The notes under the pieces were generated by a model. It worked only from the letters and a program-made list of their open reading frames with translations, searched no databases and was not told where the DNA came from. The position numbers and the translations under genes were made by a program. Shown piece after piece: positions 1-7,423 of a stretch of 64,000 nucleotides of DNA. Each line of letters starts with the position of its first letter. Position 1 is the stretch's first letter. The DNA is from Rhodoplanes tepidamans. Its GTDB lineage: Bacteria > Pseudomonadota > Alphaproteobacteria > Rhizobiales > Xanthobacteraceae. Location: NCBI RefSeq assembly GCF_030813915.1, contig NZ_JAUSUJ010000019.1, positions 1 through 64,000 on the forward strand, in the 5' to 3' direction.

Positions 1-96
1 GTCCCCCCGCGCGCGCGCCCCGGCCCCGCCCCCCCCCCCCCCCCCCCGCGGGGGGGGGGGGGGGCCCGGGGGGGGGGGGGGGGGGGGGGCCGCCCG
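1..96. other. G/C-only low-complexity stretch at the contig edge
   Basis: Apart from the second base, the first 96 bases hold no A or T and consist mostly of long C runs followed by long G runs. No reading frame or motif is visible. Homopolymers of this kind at the very edge of a contig are usually sequencing or assembly artefacts. The gene expected upstream of tatD in this group (metG) is absent because the sequence ends here. Confidence 0.6.
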
Positions 97-120
97 TCCC
101 GCAAGCTCGGAGGTCGTGGA

Positions 121-185
121 GCGCCCCCTCACCCGGTTCCTCGCTGCCCGAGGACCCACCCTCTCCCACGAGGGGAGAGGGTTTC
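121..185. repeat. REP-like inverted repeat upstream of tatD
   Basis: A 10-base perfect inverted repeat, ACCCTCTCCC at 158-167 and GGGAGAGGGT at 173-182 with a 5-base loop, follows the string CCCCTCACCCGGTTCCTCGCTGCCCGAG. Similar CCCTCACCC...CTCTCCC elements are dispersed between genes in many alphaproteobacteria. It ends 34 bases before the chosen tatD start and could also act as a hairpin in the leader. Confidence 0.5.
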
Positions 186-219
186 GGCCCGTGCCGCGGA
201 TCAGATGAAGAGTCCCGGA

Positions 220-1014
220 ATGCTCGTCGACAGCCACTGCCATCTCGACTTCCCCGACTTCGCCGACGATCTCGACGGGATCGTCGCCCGGGCCCGCGCC
301 GCCGGGGTGGGGCGGATGGTGTCGATCTCCACGCGCGTGCGCCGGCACGACGCGCTGCTCGCCATCGCCGGGCGCTACGACGACGTGGTCTGCTCGGTCG
401 GCACCCATCCGCACCATGTCGCCGAGGAGACCGACGTCACGCTGGACGATCTGCTCGCACGCGCGGCGCATCCGAAGGTGGTGGCGATCGGCGAGGCCGG
501 GCTCGACTACTTCTACGACTACGGGCCGCGCGACCTGCAGGCGAAGAGCTTCCTGATCCATGTCGAGGCGGCGCGGAGAACCGGCCTGCCGCTGGTGATC
601 CACACCCGCGAGGCCGACGCCGACATGCAGCGCATGCTGGAGGAGGAGGCCGCCAAGGGGCCGTTCGTCGCGGTGCTGCACTGCTACACGGGCGGCCGCG
701 CGCTCGCGTTCCGGGCGATCGAGCTCGGTCACTACGTCTCGTTCACCGGCATCGTGACGTTCAAGAAGTCCGAGGAGCTGCGGGCGCTGGCCGCCGACAT
801 CCCGGCCGACCGCATCCTGGTGGAGACCGACGCGCCGTATCTGGCGCCCGGAAAGTTCCGCGGCAAGCGCAACGAGCCGGCCTATGTGGGGGAGACGGCG
901 CGCGTGCTGGCCGAGACGCGCGGCGTGACGCCGGAGGCGTTCGCGGCGCAGACCACCGAGAACTTCTTCCGGCTGTTCTCGAAGACACCGCGGCCCGCGG
1001 AGGCGGCGGCGTGA
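220..1014 (+). CDS. tatD: TatD family metal-dependent hydrolase
   Basis: Predicted Mg-dependent deoxyribonuclease or 3'-5' exonuclease of the amidohydrolase superfamily, cytoplasmic. The 264-residue protein has the metal ligands of the family: H6 and H8 in DSHCHLD, E92 in GEAGLDY, H128 in VIHTR, H154 in VLHC and D204 in VETDAPY. It is normal in length. The ATG at 220 gives the usual family N-terminus MLVDSHCHLD; an ATG at 205 would add five residues. The next gene is a metallo-beta-lactamase-fold protein, the usual partner downstream of metG-tatD in rhizobia. The physiological substrate of this paralogue is not evident. Confidence 0.93.
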   Translation: MLVDSHCHLDFPDFADDLDGIVARARAAGVGRMVSISTRVRRHDALLAIAGRYDDVVCSVGTHPHHVAEETDVTLDDLLARAAHPKVVAIGEAGLDYFYDYGPRDLQAKSFLIHVEAARRTGLPLVIHTREADADMQRMLEEEAAKGPFVAVLHCYTGGRALAFRAIELGHYVSFTGIVTFKKSEELRALAADIPADRILVETDAPYLAPGKFRGKRNEPAYVGETARVLAETRGVTPEAFAAQTTENFFRLFSKTPRPAEAAA

Positions 1015-1037
1015 TATGACGTCGACGGTTTTCTCCG

Positions 1038-1140
1038 GTCATTCCGGGGCGCCGCGCAGCGGCGAACCCGGAATCCGGCGGAGAGCGCGGTGCGAGTGGC
1101 TGGATTCCGGGTTCGCGCCTTCGGCGCGCCCCGGAATGAC
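1038..1140. repeat. Intergenic palindromic repeat, copy 1
   Basis: This 103-base element has perfect 13-base terminal arms, GTCATTCCGGGGC and GCCCCGGAATGAC. Inner arms GAACCCGGAATCC and GGATTCCGGGTTC are also nearly complementary, so the single strand can fold into a long hairpin. Copies of the same design occur at 4248, 43444, 52960 and 57201, all between genes. Confidence 0.85.
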
Positions 1141-1164
1141 GACATTGCGGTTTTCGGAGGTGGC

Positions 1165-2004
1165 ATGACGCTCACGGTCACGATCCTCGGCTGCGGCTCG
1201 TCGGGCGGGGTGCCGCGGCCGGCGCTCGGGTGGGGCGTGTGCGACCCGGCGAATCCGCGCAACCGGCGGCGGCGCTGCTCGATCCTGGTCGAGCGCCGGG
1301 CGGCCGAGGGGAAGACCCGCGTGCTGGTCGACACCGGCCCGGATTTGCGCGACCAGCTGCTCGACGCCGACGTCGACTGGCTCGACGGCGTCCTCTACAC
1401 CCACGAGCACGCCGACCACACCCACGGCATCGACGACCTGCGCGGCCTGTTCATGCACATGCGCCGCCGGCTCGACCTCTATCTCGACGAGCCGACCTGG
1501 CGGGTGATGTTCGCGCGCTTCGGCTACTGCTTCGTCACGCCGCCCGGCAGCGCCTATCCGCCGATCGCCAACGAGCACCGCATCGCGCCCGGCGAGCCGG
1601 TGACCATCGCCGGGAAGGGCGGCCCGGTGACGGCGCTGCCCTTCCTCCAGGACCACGGCGACATCCCCTCGCTCGGCTTCCGGTTCGGCGGGCTCGCCTA
1701 TTCGAGCGACCTCGTGAACATGCCGGAGGAGAGCGCCGCCATGCTGGAGGGGCTCGACCTGTGGATCGTCGACGCGCTGCGCTGGAAGCCGCATGTCAGC
1801 CACTTCTCGGTCGACCAGGCGCTCGCCTGGATCGACCGCCTGAAGCCGAAGCGCGCCATCCTCACCAACCTGCACAGCGACCTCGACTACGAGGAGCTGA
1901 AGGCCTACCTGCCGGCCGGCGTCGAGCCGGCCTTCGACGGCATGCGGGTCCGTCTCGCCGACGGCGAGGTGGTGGTGGAGGACACCGAAGCCGCCCGGTC
2001 CTGA
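1165..2004 (+). CDS. MBL-fold metallo-hydrolase, PhnP-like
   Basis: Metallo-beta-lactamase-fold hydrolase of 279 residues, probably a phosphodiesterase-type enzyme. The zinc motif HEHADH lies at residues 80-85, and a second metal-binding His is in QDHGDIPS. The N-terminus LGCGSSGGVPRP is typical of the PhnP/RNase Z-like branch. The ATG at 1165 is chosen because GGAGG stands five bases upstream; a longer frame from 1090 would translate the palindromic repeat. It follows tatD in a conserved pair. No phosphonate (phn) genes are nearby, so a role in phosphonate metabolism is not supported. Confidence 0.88.
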   Translation: MTLTVTILGCGSSGGVPRPALGWGVCDPANPRNRRRRCSILVERRAAEGKTRVLVDTGPDLRDQLLDADVDWLDGVLYTHEHADHTHGIDDLRGLFMHMRRRLDLYLDEPTWRVMFARFGYCFVTPPGSAYPPIANEHRIAPGEPVTIAGKGGPVTALPFLQDHGDIPSLGFRFGGLAYSSDLVNMPEESAAMLEGLDLWIVDALRWKPHVSHFSVDQALAWIDRLKPKRAILTNLHSDLDYEELKAYLPAGVEPAFDGMRVRLADGEVVVEDTEAARS

Positions 2005-2022
2005 CCTCACCGCCGTGCCGGC

Positions 2023-2556
2023 TCAGCCCTCGGTCGCCCAGAACCCGTCCTGCAGGGCGGCGGCTTCGTCTTCCAGCAGCGGGCCGATGACCGTGACGGG
2101 CCGCTGGCCGGCCGCGAAGACGGTGCGGCAGGGCAGGTCGAGCGTCGGGTTCTCCGGGTGGTCGCCGGTCTGCGCCTTGAGGTGGCGCTCGCTCTGGCCG
2201 TAGACGACGCGGCCGATGCCGGCCCAGTAGATGGCGCCGGCGCACATCGCGCAGGGCTCGGCCGAGGTGTAGAGCGTGCAGGTCGCGAGGAACCGCGGCG
2301 GGTGCGCCCGCGAGGCGCGGCTCGCCAGCAGACGCTCGGCATGCGCCGTCATGTCCCGGCCCTCGGCCGTGTAGCCGTTGCCCTGCTCCATCAGCACGCG
2401 GCCGTCGGGGCCGACCAGGATGGCGCCGAACGGATGGTCGCCGCCGTCGCGCGAGCGGCGGGCGACGTCGAAGGCCCGGCGCAGGAACCCCTCGTGGTCG
2501 AGTTCGGGCAGGGCGGCGCCCGTGGCATCGTCGCTCATGTCGTCGCTCCGGTTCAT
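2023..2556 (-). CDS. Nucleoside deaminase (CMP/dCMP deaminase fold)
   Basis: Zinc-dependent deaminase of 177 residues, probably acting on guanine, cytosine or another amino-heterocycle. It has the zinc and catalytic motif HAE at residues 72-74 and PCAMC at 101-105. The ATG at 2556 overlaps the stop of the permease gene by four bases (ATGA), which suggests translational coupling; an ATG at 2538 is the alternative. It is the last gene of the minus-strand operon, so its substrate may be the compound imported by the ABC transporter or a product made from it. The length and an insert before the C-terminus fit guanine-deaminase-like members rather than TadA, but I cannot fix the substrate. Confidence 0.85.
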   Translation of the reverse strand: MNRSDDMSDDATGAALPELDHEGFLRRAFDVARRSRDGGDHPFGAILVGPDGRVLMEQGNGYTAEGRDMTAHAERLLASRASRAHPPRFLATCTLYTSAEPCAMCAGAIYWAGIGRVVYGQSERHLKAQTGDHPENPTLDLPCRTVFAAGQRPVTVIGPLLEDEAAALQDGFWATEG

Positions 2557-3407
2557 CGCTCCGACTTCGGGAGCGACCACGGCACCAGCATCTTCTGCGC
2601 CAGCCCGACCAGGCGGAACAGCGCCAGGCTGATCGCCACCAGCACGACGAGCCCGGCGAAGGCGGCCGGGATCTTGAAGAACGAGGTCGAGAACAGGATG
2701 AAGAAGCCGAGCCCGCGCTCGGCGGCGACGAACTCGGCCACCACGGCGCCGATCACCGCGAGCGTGGTCGAGATCTTCAGGGCCGAGACCAGGTGCGGCA
2801 CCGCGTAGGGCAGGCGGATGTGGAGGATCTCGCGGCTGCGCCCGGCGCGCAGCGAGCGCGACAGCTCGATCAGCTCCTCCGGTGTCGACAGCAGGCCCGT
2901 CACGGTCGAGACGACGATCGGGAAGAACGTGATCAGGAACGTGATGACGACGCGCGGCAGGTCGGAGGCGCCGAGCGTCACCACGATGATCGGCGCCACC
3001 GCGACGATCGGGGTCGACTGCACCACGACCAGCATCGGATAGAGGGTGCGCGACAGCAGCCGCGACGAGGCGAGCGCCACGGCGAGCGGCACCGACACGG
3101 CGATGGCGAGCAGGTATCCCATCAGCGCCACCCGCAGCGTCGCCCAGATGTGGCCGAGCCAGACCTCGGCCGGCGTCGCGAGGCCGGCCGCCACGATGGC
3201 GCTGGGGGCGGGGAGCAGGAAGGACGGGATGGCGAACACCCACGTCGCGGCCTCCCACACGGCGAGCGCGGCCGCGAAGGCGAGCGCCGGCGCGAAGCGG
3301 TCGAGCCAGGCGAGGAGTGTCGTCCCCACGCCCGCGGCCGGCGCCGTCGGCGCGGCGTCGGTCTCGGGAAGGGTCGTCTCGGGAGCGGCTGCGGTGGTGT
3401 CGCTCAT
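2553..3407 (-). CDS. ABC transporter permease, SsuC/TauC family
   Basis: Inner-membrane permease of 284 residues with about six hydrophobic helices after a soluble Ala/Thr-rich N-terminus. The cytoplasmic EAA loop is visible as SLRAGRSREILHIRLP, the segment that contacts the ATPase. The ATG at 3407 lies 7 bases after the ATPase stop; a further ATG at 3470 would overlap that gene. With the preceding ATPase and the NMT1-type binding protein it forms a complete importer of the nitrate/sulfonate/pyrimidine class. This family transports small organic compounds, and the sequence does not fix which one. Confidence 0.92.
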   Translation of the reverse strand: MSDTTAAAPETTLPETDAAPTAPAAGVGTTLLAWLDRFAPALAFAAALAVWEAATWVFAIPSFLLPAPSAIVAAGLATPAEVWLGHIWATLRVALMGYLLAIAVSVPLAVALASSRLLSRTLYPMLVVVQSTPIVAVAPIIVVTLGASDLPRVVITFLITFFPIVVSTVTGLLSTPEELIELSRSLRAGRSREILHIRLPYAVPHLVSALKISTTLAVIGAVVAEFVAAERGLGFFILFSTSFFKIPAAFAGLVVLVAISLALFRLVGLAQKMLVPWSLPKSER

Positions 3408-3414
3408 GGCGGCC

Positions 3415-4194
3415 TCAGGCGGCGGCGGGGCGGGAGAAGAGGGTGCCGCGGATGTGATCGGCGAGCGCATGGAAGGTCGGATCCGTCAGGGTGGCGAGGG
3501 AGCGCGGGCGCGGCAGCGGCACGTCGAGGATCTCCCGCACGCGGCCGGGACGCGGCGTCATCACCACGATGCGGTCGGCGAGCAGCACCGCCTCGGGGAT
3601 CGAATGGGTGATGAACAGCACGGTCTTCGGCCGCTCCGACCAGATGCGCAGGAGCTCGAAGCTCATCTCGTCGCGGGTGAGCGCGTCGAGCGCCGAGAAC
3701 GGCTCGTCCATCAGCAGGATGTCGGGATCGAGCAGCAGGGCGCGGGCGATCGCGACGCGCTGCTGCATGCCGCCGGAGAGCTCGTCGATGCGCTTGTCGG
3801 CGAAGTCGGCGAGGTCGACGAGCGCGAGGAGCTCGCGGGCCCGCGCCCGTTCCGCCTCGCCCACCCGCCCGTACTTGTGGCGCATCGGGAACGTGACGTT
3901 GCCGAGCACGTCGAACCACGGCAGCAGGGTGGGGCGCTGGAACACGATGCCGATCTCGTCGCGCGGCTCGGTCACCGGCATGCCCCAGATCTCGACCGAT
4001 CCGCGGGTCGGCGCGATCAGGCCGGCGATCAGCCGCAGCAGCGTGGACTTGCCGCAGCCCGACGGCCCGAGCACGGCGACGAACTCGTGCCGGCCGATGT
4101 CGAACGAGACGCCGTCGAGCGCCGTGACGGCGCGCCCGGCCGCGGTCTCGAAGACCTGGCCCAGTCGCTTGAAGGAGATCACCGGGGGCTGCAT
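3415..4194 (-). CDS. ABC transporter ATP-binding protein, SsuB/TauB family
   Basis: ATPase subunit of 259 residues that powers the adjacent permease. Walker A GPSGCGKST is at about residues 43-51. The Q-loop (VFQRP), signature LSGGMQQR and Walker B LLMDEPFSALD follow in normal order. It is encoded between the binding-protein gene (239 bases upstream, with a palindromic repeat in the gap) and the permease (7 bases downstream). Family members energise uptake of taurine, alkanesulfonates, nitrate or thiamin-pyrimidine precursors. Confidence 0.95.
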   Translation of the reverse strand: MQPPVISFKRLGQVFETAAGRAVTALDGVSFDIGRHEFVAVLGPSGCGKSTLLRLIAGLIAPTRGSVEIWGMPVTEPRDEIGIVFQRPTLLPWFDVLGNVTFPMRHKYGRVGEAERARARELLALVDLADFADKRIDELSGGMQQRVAIARALLLDPDILLMDEPFSALDALTRDEMSFELLRIWSERPKTVLFITHSIPEAVLLADRIVVMTPRPGRVREILDVPLPRPRSLATLTDPTFHALADHIRGTLFSRPAAA

Positions 4195-4247
4195 GGTCGG
4201 TCCTTTCGTGATCGACGAGAGACGGGATCCGGCTGATCGGTTCGGTG

Positions 4248-4354
4248 GTCATTCCGGGGCGGCGCGCAGCGCCGAACCCGGACTCCAGCCGCGACCACGG
4301 AGCTTGCCGCTGGAGTCCGGGTTCGAGTGCCTGCGGCACTCGCCCCGGAATGAC
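4248..4354. repeat. Intergenic palindromic repeat, copy 2
   Basis: A 107-base copy with the same GTCATTCCGGGGC and GCCCCGGAATGAC ends. It lies inside the operon, between the binding-protein gene and the ATPase gene. Inner arms read GAACCCGGACTCCAG and CTGGAGTCCGGGTTC, so both arms carry matching changes relative to copy 1. At this position a stable hairpin could protect the upstream message and raise binding-protein expression over ATPase and permease; this is inference. Confidence 0.85.
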
Positions 4355-4432
4355 GGCGACCGATCCCTCGGCAACGGCACGATACGGTCGCGGGTCACGG
4401 CGGCCGCGACCGGCCGCCGTGAGCACGGCCGC

Positions 4433-5425
4433 TCACTTCGCCGCGGCGCGGTCCACCGCGGTCTCGGGGTCGAGCTTGTCGAGCGGCAGGTTCTGGGCCT
4501 TCGCCACCCACTCCCAGGACGTCTTCAGGAGCTTGGCGTCGAAGGCGCCGTCGCCGTCGCGCCTGGAGACGTCGTTGACCATCAGCGGGATCGACGAGAC
4601 GAACTGCTTCTCGGCGGTGGCGACGTCGATCTCCGGCACCATCGCCTTGAGGGCCTCGGCCGCGGCCTTCGGGTCGGCGATCGCCATCCGGGTCGCCTCG
4701 GCATAGGCCTTGACGAACTTCTTCACGACGGCGGGGCGGTCCCTGAGCATCTTCTCGGAGACGAACAGCGACAGGCCGTAGCCGTCATAGCCGTAGTTCG
4801 ACCACGGCAGCACCACGAGCTTCTTCTTCGCCTCGCCGACCGGCCCTTCGAAGGCGGCGGCGACCGTCACCCAGTTGATGGTGGCGACGACCTGGCCGGC
4901 CGCCAGCATGGGGGCGAGCGCGCCGGGATCGACCTTCAGCATCTGGACGCTCGCCGGATCGATGCCGTTCGCGCGCAGCACCAGCGGCCACGCCACGTTG
5001 GAGGACGAGAAGGTCGCGGTCGCGATCTTCTTGCCGGCGACGTCCTTCAGGCTGGTGATGCCGGAGCCCTCGGTGGTGAAGATCGCGTCGGCCTGCTTGG
5101 TGTAGATCGCGTACACGGCCTTCACGGGCACGTTCGTCTCGGCCTTGGCCTGCAGCAGCGCGGCGAGCCCGCCGGTGCCGATGTCGGCCGCGCCGGTGCC
5201 GAGCTTGGTGACGACGTCGCTCGAGCCGCGGCCGCTCTGGATCGTCACCTCGAGGCCCTCGGCGGCGAACAGGCCCTTCTTCACCCCGAGATAGGGCACC
5301 GCCTTGTCGCCGGCCGGCAGCCAGTCGATCATGAAGGTGACCTTTTCGGCGGCCCGGCCGGGGGTGCCGAGCAGCACGGCCAGCGACAGCGCCAGCACGG
5401 TGATCCGGGTCAGTCTGCCTGTCAT
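4433..5425 (-). CDS. ABC transporter substrate-binding protein, NMT1/THI5-like
   Basis: Periplasmic solute-binding protein of 330 residues. Residues 1-26 form a signal peptide with a cleavage site after GRA. The mature part starts with VTFMIDWLPAGDKAVPYLGV, the usual opening of NMT1/SsuA-type proteins that bind pyrimidines, sulfonates or aromatic acids. The ATG at 5425 overlaps the stop of the alpha/beta hydrolase gene (ATGA). It is the ligand-recognition part of the ABC importer encoded downstream. A ThiY-like pyrimidine binder is possible, but the Cys-rich motif of some THI5 relatives is not present. Confidence 0.9.
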   Translation of the reverse strand: MTGRLTRITVLALSLAVLLGTPGRAAEKVTFMIDWLPAGDKAVPYLGVKKGLFAAEGLEVTIQSGRGSSDVVTKLGTGAADIGTGGLAALLQAKAETNVPVKAVYAIYTKQADAIFTTEGSGITSLKDVAGKKIATATFSSSNVAWPLVLRANGIDPASVQMLKVDPGALAPMLAAGQVVATINWVTVAAAFEGPVGEAKKKLVVLPWSNYGYDGYGLSLFVSEKMLRDRPAVVKKFVKAYAEATRMAIADPKAAAEALKAMVPEIDVATAEKQFVSSIPLMVNDVSRRDGDGAFDAKLLKTSWEWVAKAQNLPLDKLDPETAVDRAAAK

Positions 5426-6351
5426 GGAGTCCTCTCTCGCTGTGGAGCCTTGGCGGCGAAGTCGTCGGGGGCGAAGTCTCGGGTCGTGAAGTCTCGGGTC
5501 GTGAAGTCTTGGGCGGTGAAGTCTTGGGCGGTGAAGTCGTCGGCGCGGCGGTCCGCCGCCGCGGTCGTCGTCGTGAGAAACGGCACGATCGCCTCCGCCA
5601 GCAGCCGCGGCGCCACGAGCTGTGGCGCGTGCCCGGTGGGCAGCGACACCACGGCGGCGCCCGGCACCAGCGCCTGCATCCGGCGCTGCAAGATCGGGAC
5701 CACGGAGCGGTCGGCGGTCGCCTCGACATAGAGGCGCGGCACGCGGCCGAAGCGCGCGGCGGTGAGGCGCGGCCGCACGGCGCGGCCGCCCTCCGGCTGG
5801 GCGGTGAGCTGTCGCGCCGCGCTGCGGGCCGCCGCGGCGTCGCAGTCGTGATAGAAGAAGGCGAGCGCCGCCGCCTCCGGCACCGTGCTGCTCGCGCGGT
5901 CCGCCGACCACACGAGATGCGGCCCGATGCCTGCGGCCTCGGGATGCTCGGCGATCACGTCGCGCACCAGATCGGCATAGGCCATGCCGTCGGGCAGCAT
6001 CATGCCGGCGACGTAGACGATGCGCGCGACGCCGTCGGGATCGGCCTCCGCCACCTGCGAGGCGACGAGGCCGCCGCCCGAATGGGCGACCAGCGACACC
6101 GGCCGGCCGCGGCGGGCGATCGCCGCCCGCACGTGCTCGACATAGAGATCGAGCGACACCGGCCGGGGCGCCGGCGTCGTGCCGTTGCCGGGCAGGTCGA
6201 TCGCCTCGAAGGCGAGACCGGCGGCGGCGAGCTCCGGCACGAAGGCGTCCCACGCCCAGGCGCCCTGCCAGGCGCCGTGGATCAGCAGCACCGGATCGGC
6301 GTCCGTCGGATGCTGGCGCGCGGGGGCGGCCGCGCCGGCGACGGCCCTCAC
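5422..6351 (-). CDS. Alpha/beta hydrolase with pentapeptide-repeat tail
   Basis: Serine hydrolase or esterase of 309 residues. The oxyanion-hole motif LLIHGAWQGAWAW is near the N-terminus, the nucleophile elbow is AHSGGG, and a late GHAPQ supplies the likely catalytic His. It resembles the short esterases and methylesterase-like alpha/beta hydrolases. The GTG start at 6351 overlaps the oxygenase stop (GTGA), and the stop overlaps the next start (ATGA). The C-terminus is odd: six 15-base tandem units encode six successive pentapeptides ending in DF, an acidic low-complexity tail with no role in the fold that I can recognise. Confidence 0.85.
   Translation of the reverse strand: MRAVAGAAAPARQHPTDADPVLLIHGAWQGAWAWDAFVPELAAAGLAFEAIDLPGNGTTPAPRPVSLDLYVEHVRAAIARRGRPVSLVAHSGGGLVASQVAEADPDGVARIVYVAGMMLPDGMAYADLVRDVIAEHPEAAGIGPHLVWSADRASSTVPEAAALAFFYHDCDAAAARSAARQLTAQPEGGRAVRPRLTAARFGRVPRLYVEATADRSVVPILQRRMQALVPGAAVVSLPTGHAPQLVAPRLLAEAIVPFLTTTTAAADRRADDFTAQDFTAQDFTTRDFTTRDFAPDDFAAKAPQRERTP
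5458..5547 (-). repeat. Six tandem 15-base units inside the hydrolase gene
   Basis: Six head-to-tail 15-base units each begin with GAAGTC on the plus strand. Units 2 and 3 are identical, as are units 4 and 5, which points to recent stepwise duplication. The unit is a multiple of three, so copy changes keep the frame. On the minus strand they encode RADDF, TAQDF, TAQDF, TTRDF, TTRDF and APDDF. Confidence 0.9.
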
Positions 6352-7328
6352 GCGTAGGTCCGGGCGTACATGTCCTTCAGATGCGCCTCGACCGTGGTCG
6401 GCGCGTATGTGGGCGTCTCGCCGGCCGCCAGGCAGGTCGGGATGCATTCGATCGGCTGGTCCGGATTGCCGGTGTAGAAGAACGGCACCGAGTAGCGCTC
6501 GCGGCCCGACACGTTGACGACTCGATGGAGCGTCGAGCGATAGCGGCCGTTGGTCCAGCGGGCGATCAGGTCGCCGAGATTGACCACGTAGGCGCCGGGG
6601 ATCGGCGGGGCGTGGATCCAGGTGCCGGCCGCCTCGTCCCACACCTGCAGGCCGCCGACGTCGCCCTGCAGCAGCAGCGTCAGGCTGCCGAAGTCGGTGT
6701 GGGCGCCGCAGCCCTTCTCGCCCGGGGCGGCGTTGGCCGGCTGCGGCGGATAGTGCAGGAGCCGCAGCGTCGCCAGCGGGTCGCGGTCGAACACCGCGAA
6801 GTGGTTCTCCGGCAGATCGAGCGACAGGGCGATGCCGCGCATCAGCCGGGCGCCGAGATCGAGCATCGCTGCGAAATAGGCCTGCATGGTCGGGCGGAAG
6901 CCGGGCAGGTCGGCGGGCCACTGGTTGGGGCCGCGGTTGAACCGCCTCGCGGCGACCCGCGGGTCGTCGAGCGGCAGGTCGGGGCCGATGTAGAAGCCCT
7001 CCTTGAGGTCGGGCGGGGCGCCGGGCTCGAGCGTCTGCGCCTTCAGCGGCTCGTAGCCGCGGTTGCAGAAGGACAGCGCCATGTCGACCGCCTGCTTGCG
7101 CGCCATCGGCTGGTCGAAGAACGCCTTGGATTCGGCCAGCACGGCAGCGATCAGGCCCTGCGGCACGCCGTGCCCGATGACGTAGAAGAATCCCTTGTCG
7201 AGGCAGGCGGCGCGCAGCGCGGCGCCGACCGCGGCGCGGTCCTCCGGGCGCGACGAGCTGAGGCCGGTGGCGTCGATGATGGGCAGTTGCGCGTCGGCGA
7301 CGCGTACGGCGTCGAGGGTGGCCGCCAT
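6348..7328 (-). CDS. Isopenicillin N synthase-family 2OG-Fe(II) dioxygenase
   Basis: Non-haem iron oxygenase of 326 residues, predicted to hydroxylate or oxidise a small molecule using 2-oxoglutarate. The N-terminal DIOX_N region (residues 15-125) contains KGFFYVIGHGV. Iron ligands are H210 and D212 in HTDFGSLTLL and H268 in STLHR. The 2-oxoglutarate-binding Arg-x-Ser is R278-Y-S280. The ATG at 7328 is preceded by GGAGGAG at 8 bases. It is the first structural gene of the operon, 95 bases after the LysR gene. Bacterial homologues include xanthine, ethylene-forming and gibberellin-type oxygenases; the substrate here is unknown. Confidence 0.92.
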   Translation of the reverse strand: MAATLDAVRVADAQLPIIDATGLSSSRPEDRAAVGAALRAACLDKGFFYVIGHGVPQGLIAAVLAESKAFFDQPMARKQAVDMALSFCNRGYEPLKAQTLEPGAPPDLKEGFYIGPDLPLDDPRVAARRFNRGPNQWPADLPGFRPTMQAYFAAMLDLGARLMRGIALSLDLPENHFAVFDRDPLATLRLLHYPPQPANAAPGEKGCGAHTDFGSLTLLLQGDVGGLQVWDEAAGTWIHAPPIPGAYVVNLGDLIARWTNGRYRSTLHRVVNVSGRERYSVPFFYTGNPDQPIECIPTCLAAGETPTYAPTTVEAHLKDMYARTYA

Positions 7329-7423
7329 GTCGAGGTCTCCTCCGTGGGTACGGGAAAACCCTAAGCGGCGGCGCAGCGTTCGCGAAAGAAGAGAAATGGC
7401 CTCGGGCCGATGCCGAAACGGCA

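Noticed and set aside
4195-4432. Possible small gene or riboswitch between the binding-protein and ATPase genes
   Set aside because: The gap is mostly the palindromic repeat; there is no THI-box or other riboswitch consensus, and frames have no start with a ribosome binding site.
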